A stretch of DNA of 64,000 nucleotides. It comes from Domibacillus aminovorans (lineage in GTDB: Bacteria; Bacillota; Bacilli; Bacillales; Domibacillaceae). The DNA lies in contig NZ_LQWY01000036.1 of the NCBI RefSeq assembly GCF_001643235.1, positions 24,586 to 88,585 on the forward strand, given 5' to 3'. Numbering within the stretch: position 1 is the stretch's first letter; the number at the start of each line of letters is the position of its first letter. Under the pieces are notes generated by a model that worked only from the letters and a program-made list of their open reading frames with translations, did not search any database and was not told the DNA's origin. A program made the translations under genes and the position numbers. Positions 8,514 through 16,550 of the stretch are shown piece after piece.

Positions 8514-9272
8514 TTAATGCCAGCCGAATGATTCTGACAGTTCGAATGTACTCTTTAAAACGAATTGACTAATAGTAGTATCGAGCGTTTCAGGTATCAA
8601 TTGCGTAAAGCCAACAATGGTAACAGCGCCCACTAATTCTTTTTTATAATTTAAAATAGGCACGCTGAACGATGAAACGTGATCGACAAGCGGTTCGACG
8701 GCGTATGAAAAATATGTACGCCGAATGATCTCGAGTTCCTGTTCAAACTGTTCTTTCTCATCATCTGTTAGTTTCTGTAGTTCGTTCGTTTTCCATTCAA
8801 ACACATCCGATGAATGTTGAAACGCAGCGATCAATTTACCTGAAGATGACAGCAATGGGAGCTTTGCACCAATTTGTGCGCCGATATTTAATCCGTAACT
8901 GGCACTCCATATGTTGGCGATGACAGGTCCGTCATGCGTCCAGACAGACAATAGAACAGTCAGTTTCGTATGGCGGCTAATGTCTTTCAAGTACGGGGTG
9001 ACGCGACTGATGACATCTTCACTTCCAATGGCTGCATTGCCGTATTCAATCAATTTGCTGCCAAGAAAAAAAGATCCTTGTTTCTTATCACGGTACAGCA
9101 GGCCGAGCATCGTTAACGTATTTAAATATTTATATAAATTGCTTTTTGTGATGCCAGTCAGTTCTTGAATTTCAGTAAATTTAAGCGGTTGGCCTTGTTC
9201 AATAAGCGTTTCAATAATATGAATACCAGTCTGCAATGATCCGATAACCGGCAGCGGTTTATTCGTTTCCAT
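8514..9272 (-). CDS. IclR family transcriptional regulator (gentisate cluster, copy 1)
   Basis: 252 residues from ATG 9272 (AAAGGAGT ribosome site 6 bases upstream; the frame stays open to 9335 without a site). N-terminal winged helix with IQELTGITKSNLYKYLNTL as recognition helix. The C-terminal IclR effector domain carries IGAQIGAKLPLLSSSGK and EPLVDHVSSFSVPILNY. Divergent from the fumarylpyruvate hydrolase operon, so it probably controls that operon in response to an aromatic acid or gentisate. A close paralog lies at 12212 on the other side of the operon. The N-terminal domain fits DNA binding to the shared motif at 9395-9407, which is inference. Confidence 0.85.
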   Translation of the reverse strand: METNKPLPVIGSLQTGIHIIETLIEQGQPLKFTEIQELTGITKSNLYKYLNTLTMLGLLYRDKKQGSFFLGSKLIEYGNAAIGSEDVISRVTPYLKDISRHTKLTVLLSVWTHDGPVIANIWSASYGLNIGAQIGAKLPLLSSSGKLIAAFQHSSDVFEWKTNELQKLTDDEKEQFEQELEIIRRTYFSYAVEPLVDHVSSFSVPILNYKKELVGAVTIVGFTQLIPETLDTTISQFVLKSTFELSESFGWH

Positions 9273-9359
9273 AGTGATACTCCTTTCGATAATTTTTTTC
9301 ACATAATCATGGCATAACTTCAGAAAGCTGTCCAATTGAACAATATTGTGATTTGAATG

Positions 9360-9407
9360 TTGACAAATGTAAGCGGATACGATAAATTTTATATAAATAA
9401 TGAACAG
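9360..9407 (+). promoter_or_regulatory. Promoter and putative operator of the gentisate operon
   Basis: TTGACA at 9360-9365, 17-base spacer, weak -10 TAAATT at 9383-9388. The 13-mer AAATAATGAACAG at 9395-9407 lies at the expected transcription start and recurs, inverted, in front of the AAHS carrier gene (13264-13276). The following GTGTT extends it to the imperfect palindrome AACAGTGTT. Confidence 0.6.
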
Positions 9408-9444
9408 TGTTAACTAAAAGTGGAATGAGGAGGAGTTCTAAAAA

Positions 9445-10383
9445 ATGAAATTAGTAACATTTACACATAATGGCGTAACACGTATTGCGGCTCTTGAAGG
9501 AGAAAAAGTGGTAGATCTAAACGCTGCCTACAAAGCAAAACTCGCTTCTGAAGGGAAAATTCGTGCAGCTCAAATTGCAGAAGCATACGTACCTGCCGAC
9601 ATGACCGGATTTTTGCAGGGGGGTGCTGAAAGCCTTAGTTATGCAAAAGAAGCAGTGGCTTATGCGCTTGGAAACAATGAAAGTGATGTACCGCTTGTAT
9701 TCGAAAAATCACAGGTGAAAATTGGGGCTCCTGTTCCAAACCCAGGGAAAATCTTCGCTGTAGGGCACAACTACCGTGAGCATATTCTTGAAATGGGACG
9801 TGAACTTCCTTCTCATCCAGTTGTATTTGCTAAATTTGCTAATACGCTGATTGGGCCACAAGATGATATTCCTTTCTACCCGATTTCAGAACAATTGGAT
9901 TATGAAGCAGAATTTGCGTTTGTGATTGGGAAGAAAGGTAAAAATATTTCAGAAGAAGATGCACTTGATTATGTTGCAGGTTATGCAGTAGCTAACGATG
10001 TTACTTATCGTGACTTCCAACGTCGTACACTCCAATGGTTACAAGGTAAAACGGTCGATGGCAGTTTGCCAATGGGGCCTTGGATGGTGACTTCGGATGA
10101 ATTGACAGATCCGCAAAGCTTGGAAATGGTTCTAACAGTAAATGGTGAAGAACGTCAACGCACTAATACGGCGAACCAAGTATTCACGGTTAAAAAATTA
10201 GTATCATTCCTATCTACCATTGCTACACTAGAGCCTGGTGATATTGTAATTACAGGAACTCCTGGGGGGGTCATTCAAGCAATGGATCCGCAAGTATGGT
10301 TAAAAGATGGCGATGTAGTTCGCATTGAAATTGAAAAAGTCGGTGTTTTAGAAAATAAAGTACGCGCTGTAAAAGGAGAGTAA
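9445..10383 (+). CDS. Fumarylacetoacetate hydrolase family protein, probable fumarylpyruvate hydrolase
   Basis: 312 residues. N-terminal ~100 residues form the family cap region; the FAH catalytic domain starts at PGKIFAVGHNYREH. The metal-binding acidic cluster DYEAEFAFVIG, the GYAVANDVTYRDFQ segment and the VITGTPGGV loop are all present. In gentisate catabolism this fold cleaves fumarylpyruvate to fumarate and pyruvate; the assignment rests on the neighbouring gentisate dioxygenase and on the family, since FAH proteins also act on other diketo acids. First gene of a three-gene operon with a GAGGAGG site; the next gene starts 5 bases after its stop. Confidence 0.85.
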   Translation: MKLVTFTHNGVTRIAALEGEKVVDLNAAYKAKLASEGKIRAAQIAEAYVPADMTGFLQGGAESLSYAKEAVAYALGNNESDVPLVFEKSQVKIGAPVPNPGKIFAVGHNYREHILEMGRELPSHPVVFAKFANTLIGPQDDIPFYPISEQLDYEAEFAFVIGKKGKNISEEDALDYVAGYAVANDVTYRDFQRRTLQWLQGKTVDGSLPMGPWMVTSDELTDPQSLEMVLTVNGEERQRTNTANQVFTVKKLVSFLSTIATLEPGDIVITGTPGGVIQAMDPQVWLKDGDVVRIEIEKVGVLENKVRAVKGE

Positions 10384-10388
10384 TAAGT

Positions 10389-10874
10389 ATGACACAAAAC
10401 GCGATTACTTCCGTTAGCGAGTCAATTGATCGTATTATCGAAACGGTTAAAGGATTATCAGAAGAGACGATTCGATGGAATCCAACTGAAGATGAATGGT
10501 CCATTATGCAAATTATGGCCCACATTGTTGAAGCATTGCCTTATTGGGTAGAGGAAATTGATCAACTTGTTCAATCACCTGGAAAAGAGTGGGGGAGAAA
10601 TCATCTGCATGAGCCTCGTTTAGAAGCTGTAAGGCCTGCCACAGTGGACGCGGTGAGCGTGGATGAGATGTTGCAAAAATTAGAAAAAGTTAAACAACAG
10701 GTAAAAGACGGAATCGAAAACTTAACTGCTGAGCAGCTGGCAGCTGAGGCACCAAGCAAAAATCCTAACTTTGGTACGAAACCACTTTCATTTATTATTG
10801 ATCATTTAATTGACCAGCATGTCAATAAACACGAGGGTCAAATTCAACGTAACTTATCTAAAGTAAGCAAGTAA
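10389..10874 (+). CDS. DinB/YfiT-fold protein, candidate thiol-dependent maleylpyruvate isomerase
   Basis: 161 residues with the four-helix DinB pattern. The three usual metal-ligand histidines are in place: His45 in QIMAHIVEAL, and His144 and His148 in DQHVNKHEG near the C-terminus. Mycothiol-dependent maleylpyruvate isomerases of actinobacteria share this fold, and Bacillaceae make the analogous thiol bacillithiol. The gene lies between hydrolase and dioxygenase, 5 bases after the former and 22 before the latter, and no glutathione-type isomerase gene is present. So it is the natural candidate for maleylpyruvate to fumarylpyruvate isomerization. Family membership is seen; the reaction is inference. 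Another possibility is a bacillithiol transferase. Confidence 0.7.
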   Translation: MTQNAITSVSESIDRIIETVKGLSEETIRWNPTEDEWSIMQIMAHIVEALPYWVEEIDQLVQSPGKEWGRNHLHEPRLEAVRPATVDAVSVDEMLQKLEKVKQQVKDGIENLTAEQLAAEAPSKNPNFGTKPLSFIIDHLIDQHVNKHEGQIQRNLSKVSK

Positions 10875-10896
10875 CTATTATAGGGGGGTTATAAAG

Positions 10897-12009
10897 ATGG
10901 CAGAAACAACTGAATTTATGAAAAGTCAAATCGTACAAGACTTCACGAAAGATATTCGCCAATATAATCTTGGTCCACTATGGGAAGCAATTCCAGCATT
11001 GATGCATAAATCACCAGAACCACATGCAAAAGCGTATCTTTGGAAAGCCAGTTTACTCGAGAAGAAGTTAATGGAAGCGGCTCAAATTTTCACTCCAGAC
11101 CGTGGCGGGGAAAGAAGAGCGATTTATTTACAAAACCCTGGTTTAGATTATCGTCAGCCTTGGGGGTGGGCTTCTACAACGCAAACTCTTTATGCAGCGG
11201 TTCAATTGCTTCAACCTGGTGAAGTGGCTCCTTCTCACCGCCATTCCCAAAATGCACTCCGCTTCATTACGAAGGGAGAAGGCGCGTATAGTATTGTTCA
11301 AGGTGAAAGAATCTTCATGGAAGAAGGAGATTTCTTAATTACACCGAAAGACCTTTGGCATGGTCATGGTCATGAAGGAACAAAACCGATGATTTGGACA
11401 GATGTTCTTGATATACCAACCATTTATGCGTTGGGTGGCACATTCTTTGAAAACTATCCAGAACGAATTGAACAACCGAAAGTACCGGATAACTACGGTT
11501 CACAACGTTACGCTGCAGGTATGTTACGTCCTGTTACGGATCGTAAACCGTCTACTGCACCATTAGGCTCATACAAATGGGAACACACGCATAAGGCGAT
11601 TGAATCATTAAGTCAATTTGACCCGGATCCATTCGAAGGATATGCTGTAGAATTCATTAACCCTTCTACTGGTCAAACAGCGAACCCAACGATTGCTGCT
11701 TGGATTCAGAAGTTTCCTAAAGGCTTCCGTACGAAAGCACAGCGTCATACAAGTGCATCGATCCATCAAGTTTATAAAGGCTCTGGATACAGCATTATTA
11801 ATGGTGTTCGATTCGATTGGGAAGAAGGAGATTTCCTTGCTGTTCCAAACTGGGCTTGGGTTGAACATGTGGCAGCGGAAGATACGTATTTCTTCACTGT
11901 TAATGACCTTCCAATCATGGAAAAATTCGATATTGAAAAACAAGAAGCGTATGATAAAAACAATGGTCAACAAGAAGTGACATCTGAGTTCAAACCTTTC
12001 TTACCTTAA
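10897..12009 (+). CDS. Gentisate 1,2-dioxygenase
   Basis: 370 residues, bicupin. The N-terminal cupin has APSHRHSQNALRFITKGEG and DLWHGHGHEG; by family comparison His114, His116 and His155 would bind the catalytic Fe(II). The C-terminal cupin (QRHTSASIHQVYKGSG, WVEHVAAED) retains the fold. The enzyme opens the gentisate ring between C1 and C2 to give maleylpyruvate, in the cytoplasm. The length matches the class (~350-375). AGGGGGGTTATAAAG precedes the ATG. It closes the hydrolase-DinB-dioxygenase operon and is followed by a terminator at 12104. Confidence 0.92.
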   Translation: MAETTEFMKSQIVQDFTKDIRQYNLGPLWEAIPALMHKSPEPHAKAYLWKASLLEKKLMEAAQIFTPDRGGERRAIYLQNPGLDYRQPWGWASTTQTLYAAVQLLQPGEVAPSHRHSQNALRFITKGEGAYSIVQGERIFMEEGDFLITPKDLWHGHGHEGTKPMIWTDVLDIPTIYALGGTFFENYPERIEQPKVPDNYGSQRYAAGMLRPVTDRKPSTAPLGSYKWEHTHKAIESLSQFDPDPFEGYAVEFINPSTGQTANPTIAAWIQKFPKGFRTKAQRHTSASIHQVYKGSGYSIINGVRFDWEEGDFLAVPNWAWVEHVAAEDTYFFTVNDLPIMEKFDIEKQEAYDKNNGQQEVTSEFKPFLP

Positions 12010-12103
12010 AAATGAAAAGTATTGCTCGTTGATGTAGTCATCATCAGCTTTTGTAACAGATAATAATTGATCAGATAATATCTTAATACACGAATAGGAA
12101 TTT

Positions 12104-12138
12104 GCCTGCTGCTGAAGTTTAGCGGCAGGCGCTTTTTT
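12104..12138 (+). terminator. Terminator of the gentisate operon
   Basis: A 9-bp stem (12104-12112 with 12122-12130, one wobble) is followed by GCTTTTTT. Confidence 0.85.
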
Positions 12139-12211
12139 GCGTTGTTTTGGAAGCAAAAAAGCGGAGCGGATTCGCACGATAAAATAAAAAACCATTCAGT
12201 GAAGAATGGTT

Positions 12212-12973
12212 TTACGGACGGTGACCGAATGATGCTGACACTTTATTGGCCTGCCGGATTACATACTGACTGATTTCATCGTCGGCATTGGTCGGAATAA
12301 GCGGTGTAAACCCGACGATGGTTAATGCACCGAGTAAATTTTTTTCAAAGTCAAGAAGAGGTACGCTAAATGATGAAATGTGCTCAATGAGCGGTTCTAC
12401 TGCGTATGTGAACTTGTTTTTTTCTATCTCTTCGCGCTCGGCGATGAACGTTTTTCGTTTTACTTCCGTCAATTTGCTAAGCTCTCGCAATTCCCATTCC
12501 CGTGCTTCCGTTTCGTTCATAAAAGCAGCAAATATTTTTCCGGAAGATGATAGTAGAGGCAATTTCGCACCGATTTGAGCGCCAATGTTAATGCCATAAT
12601 TAGCGTTCCAGATGTGGGCGATAACTGGACCATCATGTGACCAAATTGCCAGTAGTGTTGTTAGAGACGTTTGCTGGCTGATGTCCTTTAAGTGAGGAAT
12701 AATACGGCCAATGATGTCCATGTTGCCGAGTGCTGCATTTCCATATTCAATCAGCCGACTGCCAAGTGAATACGCATTTTGTACGGGATCGCGGTATAAG
12801 ATACCGGATTGAGTAAGTGTGTATAAGTATTTGTACAAATTGCTTTTCGTCATCCCAGTTAATTCTTGAACATCAGAAGACTTTAATGGTCTTCCCTGCT
12901 CTAGAAAGACATCGATAATATTAATGCCAAGTTGCAGTGATTGAATCCCTTGAGGACTTTTATTGTTTGTCAT
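12212..12973 (-). CDS. IclR family transcriptional regulator (gentisate cluster, copy 2)
   Basis: 253 residues, clearly paralogous to the regulator at 8514: both share VQELTG/IQELTG-TKSNLYKYL in the helix-turn-helix, NIGAQIGAKLPLLSSSGK in the effector domain and a SSFSVP core. The copies diverge mainly at N- and C-termini. It is divergent from the AAHS carrier gene, so it may control uptake while copy 1 controls ring cleavage, or the two may form heteromers; this is inference. The stop is close to the gentisate operon terminator. An inverted repeat at 12996-13019, just upstream of its ATG, may be an autoregulatory site. Confidence 0.85.
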   Translation of the reverse strand: MTNNKSPQGIQSLQLGINIIDVFLEQGRPLKSSDVQELTGMTKSNLYKYLYTLTQSGILYRDPVQNAYSLGSRLIEYGNAALGNMDIIGRIIPHLKDISQQTSLTTLLAIWSHDGPVIAHIWNANYGINIGAQIGAKLPLLSSSGKIFAAFMNETEAREWELRELSKLTEVKRKTFIAEREEIEKNKFTYAVEPLIEHISSFSVPLLDFEKNLLGALTIVGFTPLIPTNADDEISQYVIRQANKVSASFGHRP

Positions 12974-13220
12974 ATAGTCCCTGCCACTAAAAACATAGAT
13001 AAATATAGTGATTCATCTATACTAGACTATTCGTGCCTTTTTTAGCGCAGAACTCACCTCTCTTTCAATGGTTGTCTGTTTAATCTATATCGTAAGGTGA
13101 AGGACCAAGAAAAACAAGTAGAGATAATGGGTATGTTGAAAAAAGGTATACTTTTGCTAGCTTTTTATATCTAATTAATACGCGTAGTTTCAGAATAACA
13201 AAAGTATATTAAAATTTTTA

Positions 13221-13249
13221 TTGAAACATAGTCCAATATCATTTATACT
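13221..13249 (+). promoter_or_regulatory. Sigma-A promoter of the aromatic acid carrier gene
   Basis: TTGAAA (13221-13226), 17-base spacer, TATACT (13244-13249). The long inverted repeat begins 18 bases downstream. Confidence 0.75.
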
Positions 13250-13266
13250 CCTATTAAGAACCGCTG

Positions 13267-13305
13267 TTCATTATTTTTATAATTGGTGATTATAAAAATA
13301 ATGAA
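13267..13305. repeat. 16-bp inverted repeat, putative operator
   Basis: Arms 13267-13282 and 13290-13305 are exact reverse complements (left arm TTCATTATTTTTATAA) with a 7-base TTGGTGA centre. Position at and after the transcription start suggests a repressor site; the arm sequence on the minus strand continues into the AAATAATGAACAG motif. Confidence 0.7.
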
Positions 13306-13327
13306 AATTATTTCTTGAAGCGTGAAA

Positions 13328-13341
13328 AGTAAGCGCTTTAA
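13328..13341 (+). promoter_or_regulatory. cre-like catabolite control site
   Basis: AGTAAGCGCTTTAA agrees with the CcpA site consensus TGWAANCGNTNWCA at all but two fixed positions. It lies in the leader 30-50 bases before the start codon, where CcpA would act as a roadblock. Confidence 0.5.
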
Positions 13342-13375
13342 ATATCTTTGAATTCGAATTGGAGGGATCATTTGT

Positions 13376-14743
13376 ATGGCAAAAGTCAACACAACTGAAA
13401 TTATTAATAATAGTAAATTTAACCGCTTTCATTTTGGGCTGTTAGCATGGTGTTTTCTGATCATTTTATTTGATGGATATGATTTAGTTGTTTTTGGAAC
13501 GGTTGTTCCGAAGTTGATTCAAGAGTGGAACTTATCGACGGTCGAAGTAGGAGCGATGGGTAGCTACGGATTATTCGGTATGATGTTCGGTGCGATTTTT
13601 TTAGGGATTTTGGCTGATCGAATTGGTAGAAAAAAAGTAACAGCTATATCGCTCATATTGTTCAGTTTATTTACCGTATTATGCGGGTTTGCAGATGATC
13701 CGACTACTTTCTCTATTTATCGCTTTATAGCCGGTTTAGGACTTGGCGGTATTATGCCAAATGTTATTGCGCTATTAACGGATTATTCTCCGAGAAACAT
13801 GAAAAGTATGACCGTTTCTATTGTTCTTTGTGGATATTCTGTTGGTGGGATGCTTGCACCAACACTAGGAATTTTGATTATGCCGACACTTGGATGGGAA
13901 TCTATCTTTTGGTTTGCTGCACTTCCATTAGTGTTTTTACCGTTGATGTATAAAAGTCTTCCAGAATCTTCAGTTTACTTAGCTAAAACGGGTAAAAAGG
14001 AAGAGCTGTTTCGCATACTGAAAAAAGTCGACCCTAAATTTACGTATAGTAAAGATGATGAGCTCATGGAACTTCCAGTAATGGAATCTAAAGTTCCAGT
14101 TGTAGGATTGTTCCAAGAAAAACGAGCATTAGGTACGGTTATGTTTTGGATTGCTTCCTTTACTTGTTTGTTAATGGTATACGGTTTGAATACATGGTTG
14201 CCTAAATTAATGATTGAAGCGGGTTATGCGTTGAATTCAAGCTTAGGTTTCTTGATTGCGCTTCAAGGTGGAGCGATTATAGGGACGCTCATTATTGCGC
14301 GTCTATGTGATAAATATGGTTCTAAAAAAATGCTTGTACCAATGTATGCTTCAGGTGCAGTTGCCCTAACATTGCTTGGATTTGGCGGAAATACATTTGT
14401 CATTTATTTATTGGTAGCGGTTGCAGGAGCTGCTACAATTGGGGCTCAAAATATTGTTCAAGCTTATATATCACAATACTATTCACCAACTATACGTTCT
14501 ACAGCTCTAGGAATGTTTTCTGGAATTGGTCGAATGGGTGGAATGCTTGGTCCGATATTAGGAGGATTCCTATTATCCGTTACATTACCGATTCAATTCA
14601 ATTTTATTGCGTTTGCTATACCAGGTCTGATTGCGGCTATCGCTTTATCTTTCGTTCCTGCAAAGCAAGCTTACTATCTTAATCAGACCAATAGATCTGA
14701 TCAAGAGAAAATCAAAATAGCAGAGGCTAAATTAGTGGAGTAA
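13376..14743 (+). CDS. MFS aromatic acid:H+ symporter (AAHS family)
   Basis: 455 residues with twelve predicted membrane segments. LFDGYDLVVFGTVVPKL in TM1 is the AAHS signature with the functional aspartates, and GILADRIGRKK is the loop 2-3 MFS motif, repeated as ARLCDKYGSKK after TM8. AAHS carriers import benzoate, hydroxybenzoates or protocatechuate with protons. The surrounding genes make 3-hydroxybenzoate or gentisate the likely cargo. GGAGGG precedes ATG 13376. It is transcribed from its own promoter with candidate repressor and catabolite sites and is followed by a terminator. Confidence 0.88.
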   Translation: MAKVNTTEIINNSKFNRFHFGLLAWCFLIILFDGYDLVVFGTVVPKLIQEWNLSTVEVGAMGSYGLFGMMFGAIFLGILADRIGRKKVTAISLILFSLFTVLCGFADDPTTFSIYRFIAGLGLGGIMPNVIALLTDYSPRNMKSMTVSIVLCGYSVGGMLAPTLGILIMPTLGWESIFWFAALPLVFLPLMYKSLPESSVYLAKTGKKEELFRILKKVDPKFTYSKDDELMELPVMESKVPVVGLFQEKRALGTVMFWIASFTCLLMVYGLNTWLPKLMIEAGYALNSSLGFLIALQGGAIIGTLIIARLCDKYGSKKMLVPMYASGAVALTLLGFGGNTFVIYLLVAVAGAATIGAQNIVQAYISQYYSPTIRSTALGMFSGIGRMGGMLGPILGGFLLSVTLPIQFNFIAFAIPGLIAAIALSFVPAKQAYYLNQTNRSDQEKIKIAEAKLVE

Positions 14744-14779
14744 GCAATTATTTGACGTGAGAATTAAATAAAGAATGAG

Positions 14780-14816
14780 AAAAGCAGGTATGATTTTTCA
14801 TCACACCTGCTTTTTT
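14780..14816 (+). terminator. Terminator after the AAHS carrier
   Basis: AAAGCAGGT (14781-14789) pairs with ACCTGCTTT across an inner TGAT/ATCA helix; a TTTTTTG tract follows. Confidence 0.85.
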
Positions 14817-14902
14817 GTTTTATATTTTCTTTTCATGTTCGTCATCTTTTACTGAAAAAAGCAGAATATTGTAAGGGGAATGGCCGAATTTCACGAAAAA
14901 TA

Positions 14903-14931
14903 TTGACATAAACAAAGAAATAGCTTAGAAT
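14903..14931 (+). promoter_or_regulatory. Sigma-A promoter of the 3-hydroxybenzoate 6-monooxygenase
   Basis: TTGACA (14903-14908), 17-base spacer, TAGAAT (14926-14931). Downstream TTATATTAATGATG is faintly like the motif found in the two other promoters of the island. Confidence 0.85.
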
Positions 14932-14987
14932 TTATATTAATGATGTACTAAGTTCTCTATTAGTGGAATAAAGAAGGAGGAATTTAT

Positions 14988-16172
14988 ATGGAGCATGTAA
15001 GCGAAGTAATCGTAGTTGGCGGTGGTATTGGTGGACTGGCAGCAGCACTTGGTGTGGTCGAAGCAGGGAAAACTGTAGCTGTTCTTGAACAAGCCCCCCA
15101 ATTTGGAGAAGTAGGCGCAGGCATCCAACTTGGCCCAAATGCAATGGCGGTTCTGGATCGTTTTGGACTGGTTGATGAAATTAATAAATTGGCTGTATTC
15201 CCGAAACGTCTTGTATTAAAAGATGTGTATACAGGAGAAGAATTAACAGTATTGGATCTTGGTGAGGAATTTCAAGAACGTTACGGTCAGCCATATATTG
15301 TTATGCACAGATCCGATTTGCATAGAGTGTTGCTTGAAGCGTGCCAAAAATCGAATAAAATTACGTTATTCAATGATCAAGCTATCCAATCTGCAGATGA
15401 AAATGAAAGCGGTGTCTTAGTAACGAACCAACGAGGTGAAACATTTGCGGCAGAAGCATTGATCGGGGCAGACGGCCTTAAATCGAATATGCGAAAACTA
15501 TTTAGCGACGATGAGCCTATTTGCTCTGAATATGTTGCATACCGCGGTACAATTCCAATTAATGAAATCTCAGCAGATAACAACCTTGATGACGTAATTA
15601 TGTGGATCGGACCGAATCTTCATCTCGTTCAATATCCAGTTCGCCGTGGTGAACTATACAATCAGGTTGTTGTATTTAAATCGTTTGAATATAAAGAAGG
15701 ATCAGAAGACTGGGGTACACCTGAAGAAATGGATAAACGCTTTGAAGGATGCCATCCGCTCGTTGTCAATGCTCTGTCATTCATTCAGCGTCAAATACGC
15801 TGGCCGATGTACGACCGCTTACCAATTGATAACTGGACGAAAGGGAAGATCACACTTCTTGGCGACGCGGCTCACCCGATGCTCCAATACTTAGCGCAAG
15901 GTGGATGTCAGGCGCTTGAAGATGCGGCATGTATGGCAGATGAACTGTTGAAAAATGAAAACGATTACGAAACGATTTTTCAAAACTATCAAGAACAACG
16001 TATTCCACGTACAGCAAAAGTGCAAACAACTGCAAGAACGTGGGGCGAAATTATCCATGCAGAAGATCAGTTGTCTCTATTGCTCCGTGATACGATCTTC
16101 AAGTCACGCGAAGCAAATGATTTCAGCGCAACGGATTTCCTATATGGATTCCAAAAAAATTTAGTAAGATAA
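14988..16172 (+). CDS. FAD-dependent monooxygenase, probable 3-hydroxybenzoate 6-hydroxylase
   Basis: 394 residues, class A flavoprotein hydroxylase. VIVVGGGIGGLAAALG is the FAD dinucleotide fold, ALIGADGLKSNMRK the DG motif binding both FAD and NAD(P)H, and LLGDAAHPMLQYLAQGG the GD motif. 3-hydroxybenzoate 6-hydroxylases and salicylate hydroxylases share this layout; gentisate as product is inferred from the neighbouring gentisate dioxygenase. A salicylate 5-hydroxylase-like role would give the same product but normally needs a different enzyme type. It has its own promoter and AAGGAGGAAT site and is followed by a terminator. Confidence 0.82.
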   Translation: MEHVSEVIVVGGGIGGLAAALGVVEAGKTVAVLEQAPQFGEVGAGIQLGPNAMAVLDRFGLVDEINKLAVFPKRLVLKDVYTGEELTVLDLGEEFQERYGQPYIVMHRSDLHRVLLEACQKSNKITLFNDQAIQSADENESGVLVTNQRGETFAAEALIGADGLKSNMRKLFSDDEPICSEYVAYRGTIPINEISADNNLDDVIMWIGPNLHLVQYPVRRGELYNQVVVFKSFEYKEGSEDWGTPEEMDKRFEGCHPLVVNALSFIQRQIRWPMYDRLPIDNWTKGKITLLGDAAHPMLQYLAQGGCQALEDAACMADELLKNENDYETIFQNYQEQRIPRTAKVQTTARTWGEIIHAEDQLSLLLRDTIFKSREANDFSATDFLYGFQKNLVR

Positions 16173-16180
16173 GTGAAAGG

Positions 16181-16205
16181 GCCCTGTGATTCAGGGCTTT
16201 TTTTA
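16181..16205 (+). terminator. Terminator of the monooxygenase gene
   Basis: GCCCTG (16181-16186) pairs with CAGGGC (16192-16197), followed by TTTTTTT. Confidence 0.85.
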
Positions 16206-16357
16206 GTCGAAAGAATAGATAGGAGAAGGCGTTGAAATGAATGCCGCATCAGCTATTCACTTATTTCGCTTGTAGTTTCTAAAAGGAAAAGGCGTGACGG
16301 AATGACATTTAGAATACAGGGAATCCGAACGTCTACAGCAGGTAACTCTGCTGGTTT

Positions 16358-16400
16358 GACGATGGGGTTGCGGATTTTCTGAACGGGAAAGCCCATCGTC
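16358..16400. repeat. Left-end stem-loop of the IS element
   Basis: Exact 9-bp arms 16358-16366 and 16392-16400 enclose 25 bases; flanking AATCCG (16322-16327) and CGGATT (16371-16376), and CAGCA/TGCTG (16336-16353), give alternative pairings. The whole region is more structured than its surroundings. Confidence 0.55.
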
Positions 16401-16550
16401 TTTAGACAGGGGAAGAGAGTGAGGTCGAACGAGGTGTGTCTTTTGGCACGTCAATCGTTCGGATTTTTGTTATTTCAACACATATCACTTGTTTTAAGAA
16501 CGTATATTCTGTTACAATAGAAGGATAAAGCGAGGAAGGAGGGCACAAAT

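Larger units (their letters stand above)
12974..13375. promoter_or_regulatory. 402-base divergent control region between IclR copy 2 and the aromatic acid carrier
   Basis: No gene is seen here. It holds an inverted repeat TAGATAAAT/ATTCATCTA at 12996-13019 by the regulator start, and a sigma-A promoter for the carrier at 13221-13249. A 16-bp inverted repeat follows (13267-13282 with 13290-13305), whose left arm overlaps the 13-mer shared with the gentisate operon promoter, and then a cre-like site at 13328-13341. The stretch 13020-13200 is AT-rich with no structure that I can name. Confidence 0.65.
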
